The translations under genes were made by a program, and so were the position numbers. 64,000 nt of DNA from assembly GCF_002443255.2 (NCBI RefSeq), contig NW_019211455.1, forward strand, positions 11,068,503-11,132,502. Direction: 5' to 3'. The stretch is from Varroa destructor. Taxonomy: Eukaryota; Arthropoda; Arachnida; Mesostigmata; Varroidae. This document shows positions 37,140 to 49,050 of this stretch, piece by piece. Numbering within the stretch: position 1 is the stretch's first letter; each line of letters starts with the position of its first letter. The notes under the pieces were generated by a model. That model saw nothing but the letters and a program-made list of their open reading frames with translations, did not search any database and had not been told where the DNA came from.

Positions 37140-37316
37140 AAGAGGGTGGCTGGATGTAAGAATTTATGAATGCTTCTATAAATACGGTGTCAGTATCTAC
37201 AAACATCGACGAAGAAAGACTACGAGCGAACGTATGGATGACGAATAAACCTGCTAACAGCTGTTCTCGACGGGTCCATTTGTTAAATATAGTCTCCTCT
37301 TGTTCAGCTATAATCA

Positions 37317-37317
<1 letters not shown>

Positions 37318-37347
<30 letters not shown>
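37318..37347. repeat. TA microsatellite (30 bp)
   Basis: Fifteen uninterrupted TA units. Confidence 0.97.
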
Positions 37348-37350
<3 letters not shown>

Positions 37351-38860
37351 CGCTCTTGCTTATGGCTTGCTCCGTACGAAAGCAACTAAAAACTAAAGCC
37401 GGATTTATTTTATTATGTTGTAACTCTGATATTGTCATGTGTTACTGCTACATTCGCGCGTAATTGTTTGCTCTACGCGGACCATCGGCTAGAAGATAGA
37501 ACCCAAATATCTATCTGCATTTCTCAGCATCTGAACTCAGTTTTGCCTTTCTGGATCTGAGATATTCTCCTGTGTAGTTTGTCTGTGACCACATTGTCAA
37601 CAATGGCATTGTTCTAGTAAATTTCACTAGTATTTACTATCAAACCGACATCAGGCCATATCCGTCATCGCCGTTTCTCAACGTTTCACTTGTGAAACCA
37701 CTGCTTCAGGTTTCTCATTCGTCGCCGCACGTCGCGTGTTATCCAGTACCAACGAAAAGTCCTACTTTTACGTTCGAACAGCAGCCGATATAGAAGGCCC
37801 TAATTCGCACGACCAGCACGTCAGTGAGGAATCGACAAAAACTCGATCAACGAAGTATTACGGATGTCCTTATCTCACCTAGTCGATTGGAAGAGCATAT
37901 ATAGTAATAAACTAGCCTAAGTACCCGTAGAGCCCAGATAGTGTCACATCAAATCTGTCCCTAATGCTCATATTGTTTTCCTGTAAATATCATCGCACGC
38001 GGCTTGCGAAGTGGGCACGTAAAAACGGTAGCATTTGGGTTAGTGAGGATTATCGTAGCGACAATCGTATTAGCCAAGTACATTCTTGTAGTATATGGTA
38101 ATAGTACAGTACTTTGTGTCTCTTTTGTTGTAGGGAATAGGACAGCTGCTTGTCAGCTTGATGGCGACACTTTTCAGAACATAGCCGCCACAGCAACTTT
38201 GTTGTTCGATTGAAGCTCCTTGTTTCTGCGTAAGTTCTACGTTTTTCCGGGTTTTACTGAGCGTTCCAGTTCTACTTCTCAGCCTTCGTTATCAGGGTTA
38301 TTTACTTCGGAACTTGTAATAATAGTTACCAGCATCAACACCAACATAGGCCGGCCAGCATAGAAACGCTACTCCTACCACTGTTACAATGGCCACTGTT
38401 CCTGTGCGACGGTTCGGTACCTACTATGGCTTGAACGCGCACGGTCACCTCCGACAGGTGGTTGCTGCCGTTATTTCAGCCAACAACATAACTATAAGGG
38501 CCAGCCCAACGTGTACCAGAAGCGGCCGCAGTAACAAAAGAAGATAGTTCACACGAATTGGTTTCGATACTTGTAGTGGGTTGGCTGCGCGGCTAAAAGC
38601 CAACATATGTGCCATGAAGTGATTCTCATGACGGAGAGAAGAGCACGGAGATCAGTTAGGGTTGTTAGACGAAAACTAGCCGATAAACCCATGACCAGAC
38701 AAAGGCCAGACAAGAAGACGAATAGAAAGAAAACTGGAGTGCTAAGAGGTAGACTTCTACCTGACTGAAAAGTTCTTTGCCCTTTGGATCGAGGACTTTG
38801 AGGAACGCACAGGCTCGCCGCATCCCGAGTCGACGAATCGGAAACAACAACTGAGAGCTG

Positions 38861-38885
38861 GCAGCAGCAGCAGCAGCAGCAGCAG
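38861..38885. repeat. GCA trinucleotide repeat (about 8 units)
   Basis: Eight clean GCA units followed by TAG. On the minus strand it lies near the start of a short frame (38665-38892) as an Ala run, but that frame matches nothing I know. It is the longest pure triplet array seen in the window. Confidence 0.95.
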
Positions 38886-39941
38886 TAGTCATTTCGTGAG
38901 AAGCAGAACCTCCTTACCCGTTCGTCTGGCCGTGTTCTTCGTCGCCTCTGCTTACCTGGGCCTTCGGTTTTGTCTTGGCTTTTTACTCTTCAATATTAGC
39001 TTGCCATCTGTTGCAGATACATCTTTCCTTATCACCGACAAGGCAAGCACCGCCGCATCTGCATGAGCAGAAAATTCGGCATCTACCCTCCACAATAACA
39101 GAATCATCTGCACCACTAACCTGACTCAGAAGCACCAAGAAAAGGACTGAGGTATGCCAGTGCATTTCTTTGTGTCGATGTTGGTATGGCCCGAATGCGA
39201 CGAACGACGGCAACCGCGCCGATCACTTGTTGATTCAATTTTGCCAAACCTAATGAGAACCAAAGAAGGAAGGAGGTTGTCGAGCGTTACTATAGGGAAT
39301 GTATTGCCCGACGCCACTGCTAGCAGCCATACCATTGTTATAGTCGAGCGATAGGAAGACAGATAACCCCTACAAGAAAAATAAAATGAAATAAAATTAC
39401 ATATGCTCGCTGCTACTATTGTTATGATGGCTACAACTTGTATGCTTACTAATTACTAATACTACTATTATTACAATCATGTTACGGATGCTGGAGCACC
39501 TTGAAACTCCGGTCCGAAGCCTGGCTGGCCTTTTTCAGGTAATATTTACTGTTTTTTAAAACATTAAAATGAAGAAAGAATGAAACCGATAGCAAAAGCG
39601 AGCAGAAAAAGAAGACGAGTTTATAACTTGTATGACTGCTTCCCCTCAAAACTTCCATGTGGTGCATCGTGACATTGTCCCGCTGTTGACCTACGTGAGC
39701 TTACCTATTCCAATAGATCGACCCATGATTCTGGGTTATGTTGAACCCTAGCTTGCTGTCGTCTTTAGCCCGATATCTAGCAAATGTTGTTGTGCCAATT
39801 TGGTATTCGTAACGTATCGTATGTATGACAAAAGCTTGATCGTAGAAGACGTATCAAAAAAAAAATCAGTGACCAATGTTTCCGATACGTGGATAGATAC
39901 TATTATTTCTGCTAACAAAACTAACCATTTCTATATCACTG

Positions 39942-40397
39942 ATGAAATTCTGGTCCGGTTCGGGCAGGCTAGATCCAGCTTGCTTGGAGACAAAGTCGCT
40001 GTTCGTCATCACAACTTTCAAGGCACAGAATAGAGGCTGGTTACCTCTGTGCGTGCTTGCCCTTTTCCTATATGACAGAGCGCAGTGGACAACACGGTAT
40101 TTGGATGGACGAACACGACGTGACATGATGGGACGATCAGAAGTGCGGACCGAGCAGGACCAACGAGACGAGGTCGAAGGGCCGGTTCGTTCCGGTAGTG
40201 CTTTGATGATGTGGCCTCTCTTCCTTGCTCTGCCCGCTGTTGGCCTTTCTCGACCGTCGATTCGTCCAATCTTCGCTTCATCATTGTGTCTTTCTTATTC
40301 CGCCATTCTCCCATCCCATCTTGACCGCTTCGTTGCTAGTCCCGGTCATCTGGCCGTTGCTCAGCTGCAATGGATATGTCCATCCAGGACAGAATGA
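39942..40397 (+). CDS. ORF (151 aa) overlapping the next frame; unrecognised
   Basis: An ATG at 39942 opens 151 codons to a TGA at 40395-40397. There are two hydrophobic stretches, at about residues 33-43 and 88-102, separated by a charged Arg/Asp/Glu segment, so a membrane protein is conceivable. The start context is weak, with C at -3. Its 3' end overlaps the start of the 40370 frame by 28 bases in a different register, so the two could be one frameshifted gene remnant or unrelated. A minus-strand frame (40018-40314) overlaps. No family is recognised. Confidence 0.13.
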   Translation: MKFWSGSGRLDPACLETKSLFVITTFKAQNRGWLPLCVLALFLYDRAQWTTRYLDGRTRRDMMGRSEVRTEQDQRDEVEGPVRSGSALMMWPLFLALPAVGLSRPSIRPIFASSLCLSYSAILPSHLDRFVASPGHLAVAQLQWICPSRTE

Positions 40398-40648
40398 AGA
40401 AGGATACACAAGCAAGCTTCTTGCCTGGCAAACGGTCGTATACCTTCCTTGTTGTAGCTGGTACCTGCTTCTTGCTGGGTAGCTGTGCATCTTCTGCGAC
40501 CATTCAGAAGCATATACTCTGCATGGGCTTTTATTCCACCGAACAAGCAGTAGCTGAGGGGCGCAGTCCTCTCACGTGGATGACTGTCCCCCAGTTGCAC
40601 TCGTATCCATCACAGCATCTTTCTGCTGAGCTGTCTCGGCCAGGGTAG
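40370..40648 (+). CDS. ORF (92 aa) with strong start context, stop codon inside a hairpin
   Basis: An ATG at 40370 has G at -3 and G at +4. The frame encodes 92 residues. Residues 1-23 are polar and basic, and residues 24-43 are hydrophobic (including FLVVAGTCFLLG), fitting one membrane segment. The rest is polar with Ser/His/Pro. The TAG stop at 40646-40648 falls at the apex of a 15-pair stem-loop. In-frame sequence continues 24 codons past the TAG to another TAG. No family is recognised, and minus-strand frames overlap. Coding status is unproven. Confidence 0.17.
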   Translation: MDMSIQDRMKKDTQASFLPGKRSYTFLVVAGTCFLLGSCASSATIQKHILCMGFYSTEQAVAEGRSPLTWMTVPQLHSYPSQHLSAELSRPG

Positions 40649-40663
40649 CCGAGACATTTCAGT
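40625..40663 (+). repeat. stem-loop (15 pairs, one mismatch, 7-base loop) spanning a stop codon
   Basis: The inner stem is perfect over 9 pairs, TGTCTCGGC (40632-40640) with GCCGAGACA (40648-40656). After one C/T mismatch, six further pairs, including two G-T, extend it to 40625/40663. The loop is CAGGGTA. It is the strongest small hairpin I found. It does not fit an iron-responsive element, whose loop is CAGTGN, nor a histone 3' stem-loop. It encloses the TAG that ends the 40370 frame. Confidence 0.6.
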
Positions 40664-41568
40664 CTCCTTGTCGACCTCTCGCCCGAGTTCGATCGGTCCC
40701 GCTGCGCCATAATAGTGATATAGCAATGCGTATGATAAAATGATAGTAAGCATAGCAAAGGAGAAACAGGCGCTTCATGAGTATCAGCAGGCGAAAGCAA
40801 TAGACGCTGCTCTCTGGTGCTTAGGTAGTTGTCTACATAAATTTAGCAACAGCCAAACTATCGTTAGCGATAGTAGCGGCGGCCTTCGGCGGCACACAGA
40901 AAAACCACGACGACGATGACGCCTACAGATTTGCTCCAACAGTAGTATCCGGCCTCTGTCTTCCTCCATAGTCCCTACTACGCCACGTCTGTCGCGTGTC
41001 TCAGCTGTTCTCTGCTATAAACTGAGAAAGGGAAGTAAAACGATAAGGGACAATAAAGAATAGAGAAACAGGGGAAAGGGGAGGAAGTGAAAGCATACCT
41101 GAACTGTGTCAGCTGGCCTTTCATGAACTTTTCGATTCGTAGCGCGATGCTGGTTGGCACACTGTGGTAGTTGACAAGAATTCGGGTAGTGGACGGTATC
41201 AAGTCAAGGGTCAAGGCATTATCCAACCTAGCGGGACGCGGAATAGCCGAGACCCTACAGTTTGCCTTTGCCACCATATCATAGACGATTTTTACGGACT
41301 CTGCTAAGATGTAGGCTGCTAACACATGATTTCCTCGTTGGCACAGGTAGGGCAGGTCAAAGTCTTTGCGATAGGCAGAAAGGCGAGTCCGTGGGTGTAG
41401 TTACTTCCATTATAAGCGACAGTTTTTCTATACAACAAACATTATTGTTTCTGCCTCTCGTCGATGCGGTGACCTTCTACAGTTATTTCTGCGATTTGAC
41501 GCCCTGCGCGCCTGTCCTTTTTTCTTCCTTTTCTTTTCTTTGCCCCTGCTCACTGGCTAGCTAGTCTG

Positions 41569-41575
41569 TATATAT
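41569..41575 (+). promoter_or_regulatory. candidate TATA box upstream of the 41633 ORF
   Basis: TATATAT lies 64 bases before the ATG at 41633. About 29 bases downstream, CTAGG around 41598 is a poor initiator match. A 7-bp inverted repeat, ACACTGT/ACAGTGT, lies just before the ATG. It is promoter-like by position only. Confidence 0.2.
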
Positions 41576-41632
41576 GCGCCGACGCCATCTGCGTTCTAGG
41601 AATAATCGACACTGTGGATATACAGTGTACAA

Positions 41633-41995
41633 ATGGTTGTTGTCTGCGTAACAACTATGAATTGTGGATATAGTGGCGCCTATTATAGCAATGGATACTG
41701 GCTCAGTCGAGCGCCCTCCCGATCGCGCGACGCTGAGATCGCCTTGGCTTACTTCTGTGAAGTTTACAATTTGGTGGGAGCAGACAACGATAGAAGGCGA
41801 ATTAACACCAAACGCCTAGTTGAGCTCAAGCGTCGATACTCAGTGGGTTTGGAAGATCGACTATTGCTCGATAGCTGGAGAATAACGGAGCCCTGGAAGC
41901 AGATGAAAATAAGCAGCATTTTTAGCATAAACAGCCAAAGCAGTCAAGTGGTTGTTTCTCCTGCAGAGTTTGATAACGCTGACAAGCCTATGTAA
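41633..41995 (+). CDS. ORF (120 aa) with TATA upstream and AATAAA downstream; unrecognised
   Basis: An ATG at 41633 (G at +4, C at -3) opens 120 codons to a TAA at 41993-41995. The N-terminal 25 residues are Tyr/Gly/Ser rich. Residues 28-90 are charged with regularly spaced Leu, Glu, Arg and Asp, and look helical and soluble. The tail is Ser/Gln rich. There is no signal peptide or known motif. TATATAT lies 64 bases upstream and AATAAA 27 bases downstream, giving a compact single-exon layout. No long minus-strand frame overlaps it, unlike most other candidates here. It is the most gene-like small frame in the window, but it still lacks homology to anything I know. Confidence 0.22.
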   Translation: MVVVCVTTMNCGYSGAYYSNGYWLSRAPSRSRDAEIALAYFCEVYNLVGADNDRRRINTKRLVELKRRYSVGLEDRLLLDSWRITEPWKQMKISSIFSINSQSSQVVVSPAEFDNADKPM

Positions 41996-42021
41996 GACGC
42001 TATTGCGTCAAACGAGGGCAG

Positions 42022-42027
42022 AATAAA
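42022..42027 (+). terminator. AATAAA poly(A) signal after the 41633 ORF
   Basis: The hexamer lies 27 bases after the TAA stop of the 120-codon frame. Its position fits a very short 3' UTR, but such hexamers are frequent. Confidence 0.3.
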
Positions 42028-45000
42028 AACATTGCATAAGTTATGTATGGGCCATCGCCATCGTTTAACTTCAACCGTCACTACCGAGACTAGCAGTGCT
42101 CTGCGTAACAATCGTTCACTATGTCCTGCACACGCAATAGTTTGTGTAACTAGATTCTAAACAAGGCTGAACTGCTTAAAAGATAAAAAAATTAAACAGG
42201 TGAACGGAACAGCTACTGTCACTCTACAAAGATATATATAAGGCTTAGCTTCGCCGACAATCAACGACTGTAGTCTTCCAAATCATCCAGGCCAGCGTGG
42301 ACCAGATAATTCGTCGCTTTGTAAAGAATTCACTTATCGGTATAAAAAAAATGACGGCCATGAATCGTGGAGGACTGAGAGCGTCATGTACAATGAAAAT
42401 AGCGATGACATTGATGGTAAACCAAAAGAAGCGCGCAGCAGCCGCAATAAGGGTAGCCAACATAGTGGGATGGGAGACAAGTGACATATGCTGTCTCTCC
42501 AGGAGATACCATTATGCACCGGCAGGAGGGCTCATCGAAGACGATGTCGATTAAACAAAAAGCTTGAGTTTTTCTCAAAGAAACGCACGGTGCTTCAGTA
42601 CTACGTAGAGTGAAAAAGTACTGAAATAGGAACTCAGTCTCGAGCAACGGTGACAATCTTACGACCCATCACCTCCAATCGGCCAGTGTCACTCCCTGTG
42701 AATCCAGTGATCTCTAAGAACAACCTCCGGCTTGTTCTGGCTCATAATTTCTGCTACCGTTCTTTTCTGCGGCCGAACCAGCAAAACAAAGAATACGGGG
42801 AGTGGCCCACGGCAGCGGCTCCCGCAAGCTATGCAACTGTCACAAACAACATCTCCTTTAATACGGCACTTGCATGACCGTGTCTATTCTAACATTACCA
42901 AAGTCTTAGCAAGCAACGTCAGCTCAACAAGGGCTGCCGACTGCAGTTTTCCTTCTCTTTAGATTTCTTCTTTCTGAATTTCTTCTCTGCCACCCATAGC
43001 TGTGCCTGACTTCAATCAGATCAAATTGATGTACGACGCAAGGAGTGTTATTGCGCCGAACAACTGGGTAGGTTAAACTGCCGCGCCGCCTACCATGTAA
43101 GTCAGCCGTTCATCTAACTGTAGTAACGATAGGCAATTTAAATAACCGCGGTACGCGTCTTTGTCTTCTCTATCCTTGATCTATCGTCTGTCCTAGTCTA
43201 GCTTCTGCTATCTACGCTATACGTAGTCTAAGTGTGGCAATACTGTTTCCCATATGCATGGCTGTCTATGAACTGCCACAAGCTGTCCATCGATTCTGAC
43301 TCTAGTCGGACATAGCTATTGCCGATGGATGTTATTGTGCACGTAATTGCTCAGAGTAGAGGCTGTTGTCCCTGAGCTGGTTAGCGTTGAGGTGAGTTAC
43401 AATGGCTACATTCCAAGCCATTACATTGGCTTACTCCCATGCAGCCGCTGTATTATTGATTGCACTCTTCTTTTACATTGCTCCCCCTTCCCTCTCCTTC
43501 CCCCATTGCAGTACTACGGCGTCAACGCCCTTCTCGTAGTCGGATTCAGCTAGTATGGCAGAAGACCGACTGATTAGACTTCCGGCCAGTTGGGAGCAGA
43601 GCGGCAGAGTCTGCTTTACGTGGCAAAGAAGCAATGGCAAAAAGACTCACTCCCCAAAGTCACAACCATAGCCACGTCCCTTGGATATGGATAACAGATG
43701 GAAGTGGCATAAATCTTTCCACAGGGCCGGTTCGAGCAAAAGTCGTCCTTACACATATATGCACGCAGCCGCGCCATATACACATGCAGTGCCATTTCTA
43801 CACGTTTTAAGCTCGAGGAAGGTGGAGTGAAGCACTTATGTAGACAGACTGGCAGCCACGCCGCCGCGATATAAGCGGTAGATAAAACCCGTTATGCAAG
43901 GCTGACTCTGTGTGAAAATGCTTTAGCTCTCTTCCAACTGCTTGTCGGTTTGCGGCCCTGCCACACAGCGTGCCTGCTTGTCTGTGCCTCTTGAGGGCTG
44001 CGCAAAAGCCTTTTGAAGGCGATGTTGGTTCACGGCTAACCAGGTATTGCCAAGGCAGGCAATACTTCTGTTATAGACGTCGAAACCACCGGGTCAAGAT
44101 GGAGACGGGGTCCTGAGGCCAGTTAGCTGCAGGCATCTAAACAGGTTGTAACTAACTTATGCCTGGTTGCGTCTACGGTTCGCAAGAACGGGCCGGACCG
44201 GTTCAGGGCATCTGGAGAGTTGGGCTCTGATCGAAGTAGCCATGGCTTCGGAAAGATGTGCTAGTCAGCAGAGAAATGGCCAGTCAATGGACCAATAAAC
44301 GAACTACCGGACGATTGCCTTCGGCCTTTTCCTAACTACCAGATGGGAGCAGCTGATCAGCGGCAGCGTAGCATCGGATAGTTTAAATAGCTCTACCGTG
44401 CCTCACTCGGCGGGAAAGGCATTACGTCAATGGTTGTGAGGTCTCAAACAGAGCGACTGTTGTGCTGAGTGATATTTCTAGCGGTCACCCGTGGCGTGCT
44501 TGAGTATGTAGGATAGACGACCGGATCAGGAACTGTCGGAGCTTTATATGCAAAAAAGTATGTAACGGGGAGCAGCACCTTTGCCGCAAGCAGTAGCGTC
44601 CTCCAGAAGTTGCTTTGCTTGTAAGATGGAGGTCTCTCTGTCTCCGCTAATAATATTTATTGTTCGATTGTTCTTGACTGGTTAGCATATAGCACCCGTA
44701 CAGTATGGGAAGGGGCCACTGTTATCACCACAGGCGATAGAATTTCCACTTAGACGCCATGCAGTAGCAACAGAAGGGCCAACGTCTAGCGAAATGGCGT
44801 AGTGGACACTTATACAGCGCGTATAGCTATTATGGAGAGGACGGAGCACATTGTGTAATGATAGATTAGTTCACCAAAGGCCGGAGTCAAACTGATTCAA
44901 ATTTACGCATTGACGGCAAAAACTCGGGTGCTTCCGATCGTAATGCTATAAAAACTCATATCACGGTGCTTTAGGCAGACACCTAAGCGTTAAACAGAAG

Positions 45001-48000
45001 AGCGTTGCTCAAGCAGTGGTGGTTGCTTAGAAAGTTAAGGGAGAGCAGTCGTTGAATCGATGTGGGCTAGAATATATACATCCGGCCATAGATAGTACGG
45101 GACGATTTATGAGTACACAATTGTATTCAGTTGTTTCCATTCGTCTAAGAATCACTAATTGCTAAATATTTGAAGTGATGGGCTTCAGCTGTAGCGACTG
45201 TCCGACGCGAATGCAAACTTAAGACATTATGTTTTTATATTAGATTGGGGCAGCGGCCAATAGCAACTGTTCTTTCCCTACTTTATAATTATTTTGTGGC
45301 AACGCAATTGGGATTTTCGCGAAGCCTCCCGTCTAACCGACATAGCCGCTGCAGTATCCGGAAGCCGTTGAGATTTTTCTATGCTGGGCTTCGTGTAGTT
45401 ATCGGAGTGAGTACTGCCTTCGTTGTCACGCCACTCCCCAACCCCCCATTTTACTCAGGTGGAGATATGCAAACTGCAACTGCATGTTTTTCTTTTATTG
45501 CCAAACCATGTTGACCGCAGTCAGGGCAATGCTACAGATACGGTCAACTAAGATTGACTAGTGTAGCAGCTGCCAATCGGAGCAAACACGCCAAGAGAAA
45601 CTCGACCAGTTAGCTAGGGGTCGCTGGCAAGGTACTTTGTTTGGTAGCCGCGCCTTTGAGGAATTAAATGGACTTAATGCGCTTTCTAACTACAGACAAG
45701 TATTCGTTCGAAAAGGAACCTTAGCGAAATCGTCTTTTCTCCTCAAAGACAGTTCTTCAAGCGTATCTTCGCTATTGTTATTTTTAGTCCCGTTTGTTCA
45801 ACGTCGACATCGGTTTTTTATAAGCGCACAGATTCTTCACGCTGTTGTTATCCTAGCTAAACTATCTTAGAGTTGATGATTCGTGGTGGGAAATGCATAG
45901 GTTCACTGCAAGATGGGGGAACTCTAACGGACAGAGGTCGAACAACCAATAGGCCCATCAACTATCCTCATTGACGGTCGGCGTACGAGGTCGCCCTCTT
46001 AAAACAGTGCAGGAAAGATATTGATGATTTAGTCCATTATAAAGGATAAGCGATGTAGTTAGCCATAGCCACTTTTAACGCACTGATCTACCATTTTAGA
46101 CAGGATTTCAATCTCTTACGATACACTAAACTGTTGACTTTTGGTTTCGGCCACGCATACATTAAACTTTGCAGACCAGCCCCGTAGATTACATGTTGAT
46201 TTCCCTAAGTTTTCTGGCGGTTCGCCATCATCTTGGTCGCTACCATATCCTGGCGAAGTAAATCGATCGAAAATGTTTGATCAGACATTTGGGTGTCCAT
46301 TTGGTGTCTTTAGAACGGGCCAACAGAACATTCATGAGAAGCAATGCTTTTTCTGCCCGTGTACCATAGCCAGCTCTAATATGGAGAAACAGTTTCAAAA
46401 ACTTATCTAAAGCCGGTCAATCTTAGTCGACATTAAATGCGAAGGGTTCAATGCTCAACTGTAACTACAACTGAATACGCTTCTGTTTTGTGTGAACTAA
46501 GTTCAATAGTTAAAGTTTCGCTTGGATAACCTTGGCGTCTTCGTAACAACCCTTTTATGCTCTAACGTTTTTTTTTTACCAGTGTGACGTTTTACTGTCT
46601 AAATTAGTGACCTTCTAAATTTGACTTCATAGTGTACAACAATGTAAGAATATCCAGTTCTGCCCCAAATCGCATTTGCATCATTGCTACCAAAGTGCTC
46701 GGTATATTATACTAAGTTCTAGACAGCCCTGCTTGCTTCCATCGCTTGCCAGTAATTACGAGTTTTCTTGACGTTCTATCGAAGAGTAGTATAACGTGCG
46801 TATATATCGCGCGCAACAAAATCTAAATCAGATTTAGCGCGTTCTTCGGTTATGTACGGGTTTGCGAACAGCACAGTACCAAACAGGCGCTATGTAGAAT
46901 TCACTATGAAACAACACGGACGGCTGGTAGGGTCATAGCACATTCACAGTAGAACATTACAACTAATGGTATAGAGTGTGAAAATAGGTCTTCTCATAGT
47001 CTAGCAAGCACCATCTACTTATAAGCTGTCTTTGTATATCTTGCTCCCGCTGCTGTTTCTGGTGTCTCGGCTGATGCTCGCTGGTAACAAAGTTCCAACA
47101 CGTTTCTTTTCTAGGCAATTCTCAGTGCTCTTCTTTTCTTCTATTCTTTGCCCGCTGTCTTTCTTGGCGTAGCTTTGGGTAGGTGATACGTGCTCAGCGG
47201 AGTAAGCCTTCTTCGACTGTAGAACTGGAGGGGCAAAATTGACTTACCCCTGGAGTAAGCAGTGCATTTACACTAGCACAATCTCACCCACAATTTGACT
47301 TCGCGCTGCTGTTTGTTTACTCGGCTTTAACTCGTGCAAGAAAGGCCTTTATCCTTTCAATAATTTCCTACTCCACCGGGTGCCTCGACTCTATTGGGTT
47401 ACTAAAGAAGCGAAAGTTCAAGGTAGAAAAGAAATGGATTTTAGAAGGGGGGAGGGGGCAATTTGTCGTAGACATTGCCATCGTCACCGTGTTACTTCTA
47501 CGCCCATCTGTGCTGTCACTATTGCAGGAAAATTAGGTAGATCCTGATGGGAATTGTGAACAGATATTAAGAAAACAGGAAAGCGAAGAATGATTTGTCT
47601 CTTCTTGCTGATTGAATGAGAAGCTAAATGTGTTTTGCATTCTTCCTTATTATCTTTTATACTTCCATTTTCGAAGTTGGCGTTGAACCTAACGTTTCTT
47701 TTTTCTATTATACGTCCGTTAGTTTAGCCGTTAGGCATTACTTTAGGCGTCCGGCTCTTCACAACGTAAACAGGGTCACGTTCAGATTCGAAATTAAGCC
47801 ACCACGTGTCTTTAAGTTCCACAATTATCCACAGCGCATTTTAGCTTTGCTCTTTCGTAAAAAAAAAGTTATGGAAACGTTAGATGAATGACTCAACAGT
47901 AAATTAACGTATTCACAGAAATTGGCTTGACGTTGAAGCTATGGTACTAAGTGGACTTGACTTAACAGCATTCAACTCCCGTAGCGTTTGCCATGTGTTT

Positions 48001-49033
48001 TTTTCGACACTTCGTTACAAAAATACTCTAGTCTAGAAATTTATGTGACTGTTTAAGCGCGCTCAAAAAACGATTCCGCGTACTGTTGAGTTTATTTTTA
48101 ATTTGCTTTCAATAGTTACATAATATCTCGACGAAGGCCTGCGTAGGACCATGTGCTCGTGTATGAATTTCTTTTCGAAAACCATTAAAAATAGTTCTAT
48201 GAGCGCTAACGAATCACTAATACTTAAAACGCCTGTATAGTCCTTAGTCGATTTAAGTATTTATCGAGAACCATCTACCCCTGTATCTATTCGCCAAATG
48301 GGTAGGATAATAATGGCAATCATTAGACTTCTAGTAATGGCAAGTCTTCAATGCTATACCTAAAACTTGTTCATTTATAATGGACAACTACAAATGCTGA
48401 AAAAAAAAAAAGGAAAAAGTTATGGTTTTGCCTAAAACGATAGCACCAGTTTTCCCCTTCATGATTGATGGTTTATCTTCCATCGTGGGGTTTTATCAGA
48501 GCCATAGGTACGAGAATATGGAAAGCTTTGATGTGGATGGCGTCATACTTTACAGGTTCCTGTCATCTAAGCCCCAAGGTGGGGCCAAGCACTGTCATGA
48601 ACATCGGCCACTGCTGTTGTCTCCCTTGACGCTCTAGCGACTGCCGCTGCTCTTCAAAGCTGACACCAGCTGCGTCTGCAATTTATATTCTCCTCCTCCT
48701 CTGTGCGGTTTGCTTCATCCCAACCTCTCTCTCGCCGTCTCAAGCCAACGTAATTTTGCCGTCTCCGTTCCCATTCTCTTCATTGCCTTGGTCTCGTTTC
48801 TGCTTACCGATAGGCGTTTACCATCAAGCCTGCCGCTAGTTGTTTCTTCCGGTCCGTGAAAATTATAATCTTTCTTTGACCACACGAACTAAAAAGACGG
48901 AAAGCATTTCTTAAAACCAAGTGGGATACCCTCCACCTCAGCGTCTTCCTTCTCTATCCACCGCCTTAAAGCATCATCAACCTCGACAAATCCCGTTGTT
49001 ACTACCGCGTCAGCTGTTCTCTAATCTATTGGG

Positions 49034-49050
49034 GTTGTTGTTGTTGTTGT
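49034..49050. repeat. GTT trinucleotide repeat (17 bp)
   Basis: Five full GTT units and a partial sixth. Confidence 0.9.

Larger units (their letters stand above)
35942..39941. other. non-coding stretch
   Basis: No gene is recognised. A CTA/CTG triplet run lies at about 36039-36058. An AATAT pentamer repeat lies at 37121-37139, a TA array at 37318-37347 and a GCA run at 38861-38885. Sequence from 37050 to 37560 and from 39360 to 39480 is AT-rich. A run of 10 A lies at 39856-39865. Open frames are short and unmatched. Confidence 0.6.
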
